From the NCBI GenBank assembly GCA_031216915.1, contig CM062292.1, positions 9,239,920-9,303,919 on the forward strand: DNA of 64,000 nucleotides, written 5' to 3'. The DNA is from Pictodentalium vernedei. Its lineage: Eukaryota > Mollusca > Scaphopoda > Dentaliida > Dentaliidae. Position numbers and translations under genes: made by a program. The notes under the pieces are model-generated. The model had not been told where the DNA came from. It did no database searches and saw nothing but the letters and a program-made list of their open reading frames with translations. Of the stretch, positions 32,398-43,358 are shown one piece after another (position 1 is the stretch's first letter; the number at the start of each line of letters is the position of its first letter).

Positions 32398-32449
32398 GTA
32401 AAACAGACATTTGCTTCAAGAATATAGTGGTCTCTGATGTTTGATATAT

Positions 32450-32486
32450 TTGTGTGTGTGTGTGTTTGGGAGGGGGGGGGGGGGGT
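32450..32486. repeat. (GT)n and poly(G) tract
   Basis: TGTGTGTGTGTGTG followed by a G-run of about 12 is visible. Confidence 0.85.
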
Positions 32487-32578
32487 AGCGATGAGAGTGA
32501 AAGTGAAAGATAGTCAGCCGCCAATTATTGAAAATGTAGATCCAGGCAAATAAAAAGCAAAGAAACACCTTGTCTGAT

Positions 32579-32631
32579 GAACAGACAGACGGACGGACGG
32601 ACGGACGGACGGACGGACGGACGGACGGACG

Positions 32632-32677
<46 letters not shown>

Positions 32678-32679
32678 TC

Positions 32680-32718
<39 letters not shown>
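32579..32718. repeat. (GACG)n then (GACA)n compound microsatellite
   Basis: About 14 GACG-type units change to GACA-type units, with one TCA interruption near 32676. Frames of Asp-Gly-Arg-Thr or Cys-Leu-Ser-Val repeats on either strand are by-products. Confidence 0.95.
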
Positions 32719-32719
32719 A

Positions 32720-33415
32720 AACATGCTGTATAGTCTTTCCAAATGTTTATCATCAGCAGAAGGGCTAAGTATGTGTGGGAGGGGGACGTGGTTCAAGGAG
32801 AGGGCAATATTTCACAACTGTCACTGTAAATTTGTGCTTATGATGGGAACCATGACAGCACTAGTACTAGACTGCTATATTGGTAGCTATGCACAAATGC
32901 CATTCTTTCACATTTGTCATTTTATTATGCTATTTTTTCCACTGTAGACCCCTCCCCTCAAATTTGTGTTCCAAAATACTCTTTCAATGAAAGAATTGCT
33001 TTCCAATAGTTTAAAGAGCATAATATAGAAGAGAACAACTTCTGAATACCAGTGAATAGAAGGGCAGAATTGGTGATTTGGGAGAGGGTTGGTAAATTGG
33101 AATCCTCCCTACACATAGTACAATGAGGGGGAACCATGGAGTTTAAGTAAATGTGTTACTAGGGTAAGATATGCTATTAGCTAGCAGCTGCTAGATGTTA
33201 TAGTGTGCCCCTGGGAAATACACTTGCACAAAATGTGAATTTGTTTGCTTTGACAGCCTCGGTTTTGGCAATATATATAGCCTTTATTGCTGGTTGTAAC
33301 AAAAATGTAACTTTTCAAAACAATGAAACAGTTTTGCGAAGTGTGTGGTCCCCCAATAAACATTTAAATTGAAACAACCCCCCAAAATAATAATTGAATC
33401 TGGTTTAGAAGCCAA
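32720..33415. other. Non-coding, no recognised gene
   Basis: No repeat boundaries or exons recognised; short unsupported frames only. Confidence 0.4.
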
Positions 33416-33419
33416 AAGC

Positions 33420-33680
33420 ATCTTTTCTATTGGTATCAGAACTAAATATTTTCCCATAGGCCACCATTATAACTTGATGGCAAAAAGAAATATGATCCCA
33501 TCACTTTAATTTTGCCATTCAAATATCTTTGTCAAGTATAGCCCTTCATACAACTTTTTCTGATCCGAGAACAAGGGTCATGCAACAAATAAGAGAGAAA
33601 AACTCACATGAAGAGAAGTACCAGTCACATGCACATATATTTCAGGGAATTCTCTACAAAAACACACAAAAAGTAAATTG
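33420..33680 (+). repeat. Dispersed repeat R3 (copy 2, 5' part)
   Basis: Matches 30110-30400 (TTTTCCCATAGGCCACCATT onward). It stops at AAAAACACACAAAAAGTAAA, where the R2 array begins. R3 resumes at 37270 (TTAAGTCCTAAAGTCA), so R2 plus LRE-1 appear inserted into R3. Confidence 0.7.
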
Positions 33681-33689
33681 CCAAAGTTG

Positions 33690-36600
33690 AGGTATTGCCA
33701 TGGCCCGTCGTCCGTTCGTTGCACCGTACACATGCCTCGGGCTAAAGGCTGTATTTATGAACCGATCTTTACGAAACTTCTTGGGTACCTTTATTATCAC
33801 CGTGAGATGGGGAATGAGTGTTTTGGGGTCCGGTCCGAAATTTAAGACGGCCGCTGGCAGCCATTTGTACCAAAATTAGGTGCAATCAGATTTTTGTGCA
33901 GAACTTCCATATGAAAGCTCCGATTTGAATAATTTTTTTGTATGAATGTTTAGTCCCAAGGGATACATCACATATAATACAGGGTTTTTTCTTGTGCGTA
34001 AATTATGCAAATTAGACTAACTTTGATTTATTTAGTGTTATTTTCAGCACTGTTAGTGCAAATGCCAATACGGCTCGGACTAGAGGCCATATTTATGAAC
34101 CGATCTTTACAAAACTTCTTGGGTACCTTTGTTATCACCGTGGGACGAGAACAAGTGTTTTTGGGTGCAGTCCAAAATTCAAGATGGCTGCCGGTGGCCA
34201 TTTTGTACCAAAATTGGTCCAATCAGTTTTTTGTACAGAACTTTTGTATGAAAGTTCTGATTTGAATAAATTTCTGTATGAATGTTTAGTAACATGGAAT
34301 ACATCACATATAATAAAGGTTTTTTTCTCGTGCAAAAATTATACAAATTAGATGAACTTTGGTTTATTCAGTTCTTTCTTATACACAGTAAGTGCACATG
34401 TCAATATGGCTCGGACTAGAGTCTGTATTTATGAACCGATCTTCACGAACCTTCTTGGATACCTTTATTATCACCTTGGGATGAGAACGAGTGTTTCTGG
34501 GTACGGTCTAAAATTCAAGATGGCTGCCAGTGGCCATTTTGTACTGAAATTAGGTCCAATCAGTTTTTAGCTCATCTTGACAAAGTCAAGCTGAACTAAT
34601 CTCATCGCTTCCCGTCCGTCGTCCGTCGTCTGTCGTCCGTCGTCCGTCGTCCGTCAACACCATGTTTTGGTCTTCTCCTTCAAAGCCACTGGGCCAATTC
34701 AAGTGAAAGTTTGTGTGAGTGATGGTCCCAAAGGGGCATTTCATTTTTGTTCAACTCAGCATGCCCAGCCCCATAGGGAGGGAGTGGGGGAAAATGCACC
34801 CAAATATTTTAAAAATCTTCTTCTCAAGAACCAGTGTGTACAATGACTTGATATTTGCTATGGAGCTTCCATATGAGGTGTAGAATCAAGTTTGTTCAAA
34901 CGAAGTTCGTGAAGTAATATTTGGCTTTGTAATAGGAGGGGTAAGATTTTTGGCCCCGCCCAAAATTTCTATTTTCTGAACCGATGGTCCGGTATGAACC
35001 AAATTTGGTTTGTGGTATTATTGGGTCATAAGTACATGACCCATGCAAAAAAAAAATTCCCGCATCCCCATGGGAACCCTGGGAGCTAAAAATAGAAATA
35101 TTTTCAAACGCCCATATTTCCCAAACCCCACGGAACAGAGAGCTTTTATTTGGTATGAAGTATCCTTATGACCAGTAGAATTGAATGGTAAAAAAAAATT
35201 GCCATCGGTTATGTTAGGGTGTTCTGTAATGGGCATCGAAAAAATGCTGAGTCAGCATATTTGCAAAAATTTTTAAAAATCTTTTCTCCAGAACCAATCA
35301 TCAGAATCTTTTGATATTTGGTATACAGCATTCATAGGGGGGTCAGATAAAAGTTTGTTGAAATAAAGCTCATTGGTTCATATTTGGGCTCTCTACAGGA
35401 GCCCGAAGTTTTAACATAGGGTAATATGGGGAATATTCTTTAAAAATCTTCTTCTTCAGAACCACCAGTCAGAATCTTTTAATATTTGGTATACATCATT
35501 GTTATGAGGGTCAGATTCTCGATTGTTCAAACCAAGTCCCTAGGTTAATATTTGGGCTTCCTACGGAAGCCCAAAGTTTATCTTTGTTCAATATGGAGGG
35601 TAATTTAAAAAAATCTTCTTCTTCGGATCCATCAGTCAGAATGCTTTGATATTTGGTATGCAACATCTCTATGGGGGTCAGATTCAAGTTTGTTCAAATC
35701 AGATCCCTAGGTATATATTTGGGCTCACTATGGTAGCCCAAATTTTTACTTAGTGCAATATGAGAAAATTTCTTTAAAAATCTTCTTCTTCAGATCCACC
35801 AGTCGGAATACTTTTATATTTGGTATACAACATCTCTAGGGGGGTCAGATTCCAGGTTGTTCAATTCGAGTGCCTAGGTTAATATTTGGGCTCCATATGG
35901 GAACATGAAATTTAACTTAGTACAATATGAGGGAATTTCTTAAAAAATCTTCTTCTTCAGATTCACTTGTCAGAATGCTTTCACATTTGGTATACAACAT
36001 CTCTAGGGGGGTCAGATTCAAGTTTGTTCAAATCGGATCCATAGGTCAATATTTGGGCTCTCTATGGTAGCCCAAATTTGAACTTAGTGCAGTTCGGAGA
36101 AATTTCTTTACAATTTCTCTTCTTCAGATCCAACGGTCAGAATGTTTTCATATTCGGTACACAACATCTCTAGGGAAGTCAGATTTAACTGTGTTCAAAT
36201 CAAGAGCCTGGGTTAATATTTGGGCTCTCTATGGGAGCCGGAATTGGCCATTTTGCTGAAGAATTAAAAATTTTGTATTCAGTACCTCCTAGAGGTACTA
36301 AGATTAATCCACATAGGTTGTATCAAGGGGCTTCATAGGGGAGCTCTACATTTTACTTATGATCAACTGAAGAAAAGGCATGATGCCCAGATTATTTTTG
36401 TCACTCCTGAGGGACTCAAGGATTGACAGTGTAGCCTATGGAGATGGCTTGCTTAATGTAGACTCATTCTTGGACTCTGTTTAAATTGTGTTCTGTACAA
36501 GATGAGCGCTTCAGGCCCCGTGGGGCCTCTTGTTTGTACACAACTTCTATACGGCTCAGGCTAGAGGCCGTATTTATGAACCGATCTTTAAGGAACTTCT

Positions 36601-37260
36601 TGGGTACCTTTGTTATCACCGTGGGATGAGAACGAGTTTTTTGGGATGCGATCCAAAATTCAAGAAGACCTCAAGCAACCTTTTTGTACCAAAATTAGTG
36701 CAATCAGTTTTTTGTACAGAACTTCTGTATCAAGGTTCTGATTTGAATAAATTTTTGTAGGAAAGTTTAGTAACATGGAATACATCACATATAATACAGG
36801 TTTTTTTCTCGTACAGAAATTAATCAAATTAAATGAACTGATTTGTTTAGTGCTACTTATACACAGTAAGTGCACATGTTAATATGGCTCAGGCTAGAGT
36901 CTTTATTTAAGAACTGATCTTCACGAAACTTCTTGGGGTACCTTTGTTATCACCTTGTGACAGGAACAAGTGTTTTTGGGTGCCTTTGTTATCACTGTGC
37001 TATGAGAATAAATATTTTGGGGTTCAGTCAGTCCCACTCTGGGACTCAAACATTTCTTTTTTAGTTTAGCATCTAAGTGTCGCCCACCTTTACAATACTT
37101 TACCTACACATTTGTTACAGGCTACGGTCAGCATTTATGTACAGACCGTTACAATACTTTATATGTACCTTTGTTATCAGGTCATTACCTAGATGTTTGT
37201 CATTGCTGTGTCACATACTATACATGTACATGTCTTAAACAAGTTGAGCTACAGTATCAT
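33690..37260 (+). repeat. R2 tandem array, ~335-bp unit, split by LRE-1
   Basis: Units start with GTATTTATGAACCGATCTTT near 33750, 34085, 34422, 36560, with diverged units near 36898 and 37126. Each includes ACTTCTTGGGTACCTTT and TTGTACCAAAATTAG. The gap between units three and four is a complete LRE-1. Confidence 0.75.
34569..36532 (+). mobile_element. LRE-1 (copy 2), inside R2
   Basis: Begins AGCTCATCTTGACAAAGTC and ends GGCCCCGTGGGGCC plus TCTTG. It contains a (GTCGTCC)n run near 34617-34655 and six or so 3' tandem units. Flanks rejoin as CAGTTTTT/TTTGTACA, which matches the uninterrupted R2 unit, so insertion was in a T-run with at most a 2-bp duplication. Confidence 0.75.
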
Positions 37261-37435
37261 TGACACTTTCATTAAGTCCTAAAGTCATCAAATTACCCCT
37301 TTTTTTTATTAGAAATATTCAACAATAAGGCAAGATGTCAGTAGAATGTTTCAAACGTTTTTTGAAACAATATATTTTCCCAAGGCTGTTTATTTTTAGA
37401 GATAGACATTTCCGAGGGCGACATTTCAATGCGGG
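37261..37435 (+). repeat. R3 (copy 2, 3' part)
   Basis: TTAAGTCCTAAAGTCA to GACATTTCAATGCGGGTA matches 30348-30505. An imperfect duplicate of its last ~65 bp follows the next FB-A copy (37769-37836). Confidence 0.7.
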
Positions 37436-37437
37436 TA

Positions 37438-37751
37438 CAGTTAAAACTAGAAGTCCTGTCACGAACTGTGCGCTTATCTAGGCTTAATTGCATGTAAGAA
37501 TTGCATGCAATTGCCATATTGAATGGCATCCAAAGCAAGGCAAGTTCTCCTGGTTACTCATGCCAAACGCAGGCAATGTTTCTGCCAATGGACCTCCGGG
37601 TTACCCGGAGGCCCATTGGCTGAAACATTGCTTGTGCACAGGCCCTATGTACAGAATTTGATAGCCTTACTATGGTCATAACGCATAGATTAACGCGCAT
37701 ATCAACTTGCCATTTGTGCGCATTTCATGACAGGACTTCTAGTTTTAACTG
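37438..37751 (+). mobile_element. FB-A (copy 13)
   Basis: TA-flanked full-length copy. R3 sequence (TTTTCCCAAGGCTGTTTATT) lies on both sides of it. Confidence 0.9.
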
Positions 37752-37867
37752 TAGGTTGATAATGGGATTATATTTTCCCAAGGCTGTTTATTTTTAGAGA
37801 TTGCATCATTTCCGTGTGCAACATTTCAATGCAAGTAACCGTAATTCAAATATTTAATTCAGCAATA

Positions 37868-38181
37868 CAGTTAAAGCAAGAAGTCCTGTCATGAAATGCG
37901 CACAAATAGCACGTTAACCTACGCGTTAATCTATGCGTTATTACCATAGTAAGGCTATCAGATTCTGTACATATGGCCTGTGCACAAGCAATGTTTCAGC
38001 CAATGGACCTCTGGGTAACCCGGAGGTCCATTGGCAGAAACATTGCCTGTGTTTGCTATGAGTAACCAGGAGAACCTGCCATACTTTGGATGCCATTCGA
38101 TATGTCAATTGCGTGCAATTCCTACGTGCAATTAAGCCTAGATAAGCGCACAGTTCATGACAGGACTTCTAGTTTTAACTG
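37868..38181 (-). mobile_element. FB-A (copy 14)
   Basis: TA-flanked, reverse orientation, 117 bp from copy 13. Confidence 0.9.
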
Positions 38182-38185
38182 TACG

Positions 38186-38410
38186 TATAATGAATCATGC
38201 ATATCCACCTGCATAATTTACAAACAGCAGTTGAAAAAATATTTTTCAAAACCATATCAATATTGTGACCCCTCATTGGAATGAATACATCGAACTTGTT
38301 CCAATAAGGGGTCACATGATATGGTTGTATTGAAATCTTTTGAAAAATTTGAACCAAAAATAATTTAAATAATAAATTTTGATATTGTGAACTATGAGGA
38401 AAAGGTTAAG
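38186..38410. mobile_element. Decayed FB-B (subtype 2)
   Basis: Retains AACCATATCA, GTGACCCCTCATTGGAAT and the mirrored AAGGGGTCACATGATATGG; both termini are mutated. Confidence 0.65.
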
Positions 38411-38439
38411 AGTCTGGTACTGCATTTTGGTGTTAGCTA

Positions 38440-38607
38440 TAAATAGAGGATATGGAATGCGTGTTTTTCTCATATAATATTTATGAAATGAGTCTAAGAA
38501 ATTTCCGTTTTGGCGAGCCTTTGGCGAGCCCAAACGGAAAATTCGGACGAGTTTCATAAATATTATATGAGAAAAACACTCATTTCATATTCTATTTATC
38601 ATATGAC
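38440..38607. repeat. Long inverted repeat (~55-bp arms)
   Basis: GTTTTTCTCATATAATATTT is mirrored by AAATATTATATGAGAAAAAC, and the inner TTTCCGTTTTGG by CCAAACGGAAAA (one base offset). It is probably a foldback element of unknown family. Confidence 0.7.
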
Positions 38608-38645
38608 ACACACATGCACAAATTAGCCACTTAGTATGACTTTTT

Positions 38646-38835
38646 AACCCATCACCTAACTTGAGTTGCAGACGGCTCTTGGAAAAAACATCATCGTATA
38701 ACTAAAAATTTTTATTTTTTGCTTCCAAAACATAGGTTATGACCCCTCATTGGAACAAGCTCGTCGAGCTCATTCCAATGAGGGGTCATAACCTATGTTT
38801 TGGAAGCAAAAAGTGAAAATATAAAAAAAAATGAA
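38646..38835. mobile_element. FB-B variant (subtype 3)
   Basis: The left end TTAACCCATCACCTAACTTG is diverged. The centre GGAACAAGCTCGTCGAGCTC has arms with TGCTTCCAAAACATAGGTTA, as in the hairpin at 28195-28290. The right terminus is missing. Confidence 0.65.
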
Positions 38836-39514
38836 GATTAATACAATAAAACCCACCCAAAATAGAATAGGTAATCTAAATTCTCCCTACTGAAATTATG
38901 CAAATGTCACCCAGTTGTATTTTGTTTAGCCAATCAAATTGTCCTGTTTTGAAATTGACCAATGAAAAATCTCTACTCTAATAATGCAAATTATGAAAAT
39001 GTGGCCCAGTTTTATTTTGTTCAACCAATCGAATTGTCTAGTTTTGAAATTGACCATTGAAATTGACGGAAGGCTTTATTTATCACTGATTAATATGAAA
39101 ACAAAATATCAAATGTTTTAAAGTGAACAAAACGGACAAATCGTATGATAAATAGAGGTTATTACATGTATTGTAAGAACTGTGTCTGAAGTGTCCTCGG
39201 ATATCCAAGAATATGACCAGGACATCGGACAGAGTTGGCAGCAGCTTTCGTCACCATCCCCAAACACAGTATTCAGATTGTTTTCGTTTTGTTCAAGGGA
39301 AATGCTATTGTTTTCATTTTGAGGTCATCTGTGATACCAAATATCGGCAATCAACAACACACTCACACATGGACAAACATACTATTCAAAAAGTGAAACA
39401 TAAAATCGATGAAGGGATCATCAAGTGAAACATCAACAACTCTCACAAGAAAATACGTTGAAAATATTATCCAATAAAAGTTTTATGTAATATTTTGGGA
39501 GAATAGTTAAGATG
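38836..39514. other. Non-coding with a short internal duplication
   Basis: CAATTTGAAATTGACCA-type blocks occur twice (near 38931 and 39021). The 71-codon frame at 39213-39428 ends before an AATAAA (39474) but shows no recognisable motif. Confidence 0.4.
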
Positions 39515-39761
39515 TATGTCAACAAACGATTTCGAAACATTTCACCACATAATCATCACATGACGTATGTTGATAGCATTGTGTTGTAACCATTTTCAGA
39601 ATGCAAAAGCATGGGAGTGCAGGTGTTTGTAGTCGTGTTATCTGCCTGATTCTGCCAAGACATGTACTACATAAGTAGCTCCATGGTGTTCAGTTAATTG
39701 AAAGGCCTGTCATGATTAATCGAGAAGTTGACTAATTGTTGGAAACATCCGTAACTAACTA

Positions 39762-40075
39762 CAGTTAAAACTGGAAGTCCTGTCATGAAATGCACACAAA
39801 CAGCACGTTGATATGCGCGTTAATGTGCGCGTTATGACCCAATTAAAACTATCATATTCTGTGCATATGGCCTGTGCACAGGCAATGTTTCAGCCAATGG
39901 ACCTCCGGGTAACCCGGAGGTCCATTGGCAGAAACATTTCATGTGTTTGCTATGAGTAACCAGGAGAACCTGCCGTGCTTTGGATGCCATTCGATATGGC
40001 AATTGTGCGCAATTCCAACGCGCAATTAAGCCTAGATAAGCGCACAGTTCAGGACATGACTTCTAGTTTTAACTG
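39762..40075 (-). mobile_element. FB-A (copy 15)
   Basis: Full length, TA on both sides, first FB-A of the tandem duplication. Confidence 0.9.
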
Positions 40076-40322
40076 TATGTCAACAAACGATTTCGAAACA
40101 TTTCACCACGTAATCATCACAAGATGTATGTTGATAGCATTGTGTTGTAACCATTTTCAGAATGCAAAAGCATGGGAGTGCAGGTGTTTGTAGTCGTGTT
40201 ATCTGCCTGATTCTGCCAAGACATGTACTACATAAGTAGCTCCATGGTGTTCAGTTAATTGAAAGGCCTGTCATGATTAATCGAGAAGTTGACTAATCGT
40301 TGGAAACATCCGTAACTAACTA

Positions 40323-40543
40323 CAGTTAAAACTAGATGTCCTGTCATGAAATGCACACAAACAGCACGTTGATATGCACGTTAATGTACGTGTTATGACC
40401 CAATTAAAACTATCATATTCTGTGCACATGGCCTGTGCACAGGCAATGTTTCAGCCAATGGACCTCCGGGTAACCCGGAGGTCCATTGGCAGAAACATTT
40501 CATGTGTTTGCTATGAGTAACCAGGAGAACCTGCCGTGCACTG
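40323..40543 (-). mobile_element. FB-A (copy 16), internally deleted
   Basis: Identical in layout to copy 15 up to CCTGCCGTGC, then jumps to the terminal ACTGTA. About 95 bp of the right arm are missing. Confidence 0.85.
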
Positions 40544-40683
40544 TACAATTTTTTTTAAGTCGATGATTATGGGTTTTCATCACCTTTTACTGATGAATTA
40601 TTACTTATAACTCTCCTCCAGTGTCAGAGTTTGTAAAATATCAAAATACATTTTAATTCATGTAGGACAGAAATATGAAGATA

Positions 40684-40920
40684 CAGTTAAAACTAGAAGT
40701 CCTGTCACGAATAGTGCGCTTATCTAGGCTTAATTATGCGTTGGAATTGCGCGCAATTGCCATATCGAATTACCCGGGGGTCCATTGGCTGAAACATTGC
40801 TTGTGCACAGGCCATATGTACATAATTTGATAGTTTTACTTGGGCCGTAACGCGTACATTAACGCGCACATCAACGTGCTATTTGTGCGCATTTCATGAC
40901 AGGACTTCTAGTTTTAACTG
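40684..40920 (+). mobile_element. FB-A (copy 17), internally deleted
   Basis: TA-flanked. About 75 bp between CATATCGAAT and TACCCGGGGG are lost, removing half of the central hairpin. Confidence 0.88.
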
Positions 40921-40966
40921 TACAACACATGACACCAGGTCTGACATTCTAGAAAATATGGGAATA

Positions 40967-41236
40967 CAGTAGAACCTGTCTTGAGAGACTGCCCTTTGGG
41001 CGGCACAAAAGTAGTCTCTCAAGACAGGTGGTCTCTCATAACAGGTTTCAGGTTTTCTCAAGTCAGTGAATAACCAACCACAAAATTCTGAAATGGAGAA
41101 TAATGAATTTTTGTAATTACTTTGTAGTTGTTCTTTTTTATGAAGTTTTTGTAACAAATTGAAATGGACTGTTATAAAAATTATAAAAATAAATTAGTGT
41201 TGAAAATCTTCATTGAAGATTTTCAACACAAATTTA
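40967..41236 (+). mobile_element. pogo-like MITE end and adjacent hairpin
   Basis: Starts CAGTAGAACCTGTCTTGAGA after TA, with AGTCTCTCAAGACAGG repeats. At 41190-41236 a hairpin GTGTTGAAAATCTTC/GAAGATTTTCAACAC abuts the YR element. The far end of the MITE is unclear. Confidence 0.55.
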
Positions 41237-41238
41237 TT

Positions 41239-41477
41239 TTTATCACCTAACATAGGATTGACCCAGTGGGGTATAGAAATAAAAACTAGAAAATTGATTG
41301 ATTGAAAATGGGCTAAGCTGCTTTTTTATTACTGAATTTTCCATGATTAAGTTTGATAGCAGCAAAGCCGAATCAAAAAGCATTGTAACAAAAACAAAAT
41401 ACAAAATTGAACCTGATATGACAAAAAATATACAAGTGATATTTACAACAAGCCGAAGGTGGGCGAGTCATACGCCA
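41239..41477 (-). repeat. Split direct repeat B2 (outer end)
   Basis: Identical to 42336-42574 apart from about one substitution (ATTTACA versus ATATACA near 41452). Its outer edge is TTTATCACC. Confidence 0.9.
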
Positions 41478-41732
41478 TGGGCGAGTCATACGCCCGAATC
41501 AAAAAGCATTGTAACAAAAACAAAATACAAAATTGAACCTGATATGACAAAAAATATACAAGTGATATATACAACAAGCCGAAGGTGGGCGAGTCATACG
41601 CCGAAGATGGGCGAGTCATACGCTCGAATCAAAAAGCATTGTAACAAAAACAAAATACAAAATTGAACCTGATATGACAACAAATATACAAGTGATATAT
41701 ACAACAAGCCGAAGATGGGCGAGTCATACGCC
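41370..41732. repeat. Tandem copies of the B tail, ~128-bp unit, 2.8 copies
   Basis: GAATCAAAAAGCATTG recurs at 41370, 41496 and 41626, and each unit ends GGGCGAGTCATACGCC. Units 1 to 3 run through B2 and the spacer; B1 carries a single unit. Confidence 0.9.
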
Positions 41733-41850
41733 TCATACCAAAAATGTGAGAAAGTGCAGGACAGACACCAGGTACAAGTGGTAAGGAGAGGTCAATCTCG
41801 AGGGAAAAAGGAAAATATTAAGTATGGTGGAGATTTGGGGTTGGTGGTGG

Positions 41851-42342
41851 GTGAACTGAAAGTTTTCTATGATTTTTCAGCTAAATTAAAGCTGTCTGCA
41901 CTTATGTGAACTTTTTACAAGTGTGTTGGTCTTTGAAACAAAGGGAAAAGTGCTGACTGTGACGTTTCACCTCTCTGTCCTGCCACTTCAAAATAAGTTC
42001 CCCTGACAATTTGGTGAATTGACCCTCTGCTAATTAAATTGGATGGTAAGCTTTTGAAACCAGATCCCTATTTAATTCACTGTATTCCTACTCCTGACTG
42101 ATTGTTTTTGCTTGGGGGCTCAAATTAAATTCTATGGACTGTGATTAGTACTTTTCAAAATTAAATGAACTGGACAAGAGGTGTCAATTACACTTGTGGA
42201 TATATACTCCACTTGCACTCTTTGTTTCTGCCCTGACAGTGTTTCAGCCAACTTATAGGGGTGCCAAAGTATTAGTAATTGACAATATTATGTTATGTGA
42301 TAAATACAGCAAGTTTCTGAGAAATTTGCTGTTCATTTATCA
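41851..42342 (-). repeat. Split direct repeat A2
   Basis: Begins GTGAACTGAAAGTTTTC and ends TTTATCA on the plus strand. It aligns without gaps to 47299-47790 (constant offset 5448). Confidence 0.95.
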
Positions 42343-42574
42343 CCTAACATAGGATTGACCCAGTGGGGTATAGAAATAAAAACTAGAAAATTGATTGATT
42401 GAAAATGGGCTAAGCTGCTTTTTTATTACTGAATTTTCCATGATTAAGTTTGATAGCAGCAAAGCCGAATCAAAAAGCATTGTAACAAAAACAAAATACA
42501 AAATTGAACCTGATATGACAAAAAATATACAAGTGATATATACAACAAGCCGAAGGTGGGCGAGTCATACGCCA
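42336..42574 (-). repeat. Split direct repeat B1
   Basis: Overlaps A2 by the 7-bp TTTATCA and aligns to 41239-41477 at a constant offset of 1097. Confidence 0.93.
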
Positions 42575-43358
42575 AAGATGTTTCCTGTGGTTCACAGTGC
42601 CATTGGAATTGAGAGATGAGCAATTTGCTCCAGGTAAAACATGCAATGTGAAACAGGGGGACCATCAACGCCCACTTCGATGCCCCCACCCTAAAACCTG
42701 CCCGGGACTCAGGTGATAAATTTGATCAGCTTGGCAAGCTCATGCGTTGCCCGAGGTGGAAGAAAATTATCCTAAATCCAATGTTGTCTAGCCCTCCCCT
42801 CCCCACCGACAAGCCTTGTAAGGTGTGGCCTATGAGGACAAGCTCATGTGGTGTCCTCATGGGGACCACAAATCTGGTCACAGTGAAATATGATGGTGCT
42901 GCTACTAGGTCGAAAGTTCCACTTCTGATGAGTAATATCTAAGGACCGGCTCATGCGGTGTCCATAGTAAAACTGGAATGATTATGTGAGTGAAACCTGA
43001 TGGGCCTGCTCATGCGGAGCCCAAAAAGATAATAGCATCAGGATTGTAGTTTCGCTGTCGGTGGAGAGACTTTTTTTTTTTTTTTCTTTAAAGAAAGATA
43101 ACATATATACAAAACATGTGCAACAGGTAACCGACCGGAAAAGAAAATTAATGAGAACATCAGTAATTTGAGGTTGCTCATGCAGTAATGACCCCTGTTT
43201 TTATTGTGATAGTGCTCATGCAGTATCCCTAAGTTCCCTGGTAGACTCGTGACTATTTACATAATATGAATAATGTTGGATTATATTCCCCTCTGTTGTG
43301 TTGTCAGGTCTAATTCAAACGGCTTGCAACATGGAATATCGAAAGAAAATACTAATGG
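42575..43358 (-). other. YR element 3' non-coding region
   Basis: Lies between the YR frame and B1. It contains repeated CTCATGCRGTG-type phrases (near 42843, 42950, 43011, 43170 and 43208) and a T-run at 43069-43085. No coding frame was recognised. Confidence 0.6.

Larger units (their letters stand above)
39515..40543. repeat. Tandem duplication: 247-bp flank + FB-A, twice
   Basis: Blocks 39515-39761 and 40076-40322 are both 247 bp and nearly identical. Each begins with TA (TATGTCAACAAACG) and ends with TA (GTAACTAACTA), and each is followed directly by FB-A. The two FB-A copies share private variants. Confidence 0.9.

Noticed and set aside
32570-32796. Frames of Thr-Asp-Gly-Arg and Cys-Leu-Ser-Val repeats
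   Set aside because: They are simple translations of the GACG/GACA microsatellite.
39213-39428. 71-residue plus-strand frame followed by AATAAA
   Set aside because: No recognisable domain, no splice signal, and AATAAA is common by chance in AT-rich DNA.
41298-41666. 122-residue plus-strand frame with repeated SKSIVTKTKYKIEPDMTK
   Set aside because: It lies in the tandem B-tail repeats of the YR element, on the strand opposite to its genes, and recurs at 42395; it is explained by repeat structure.
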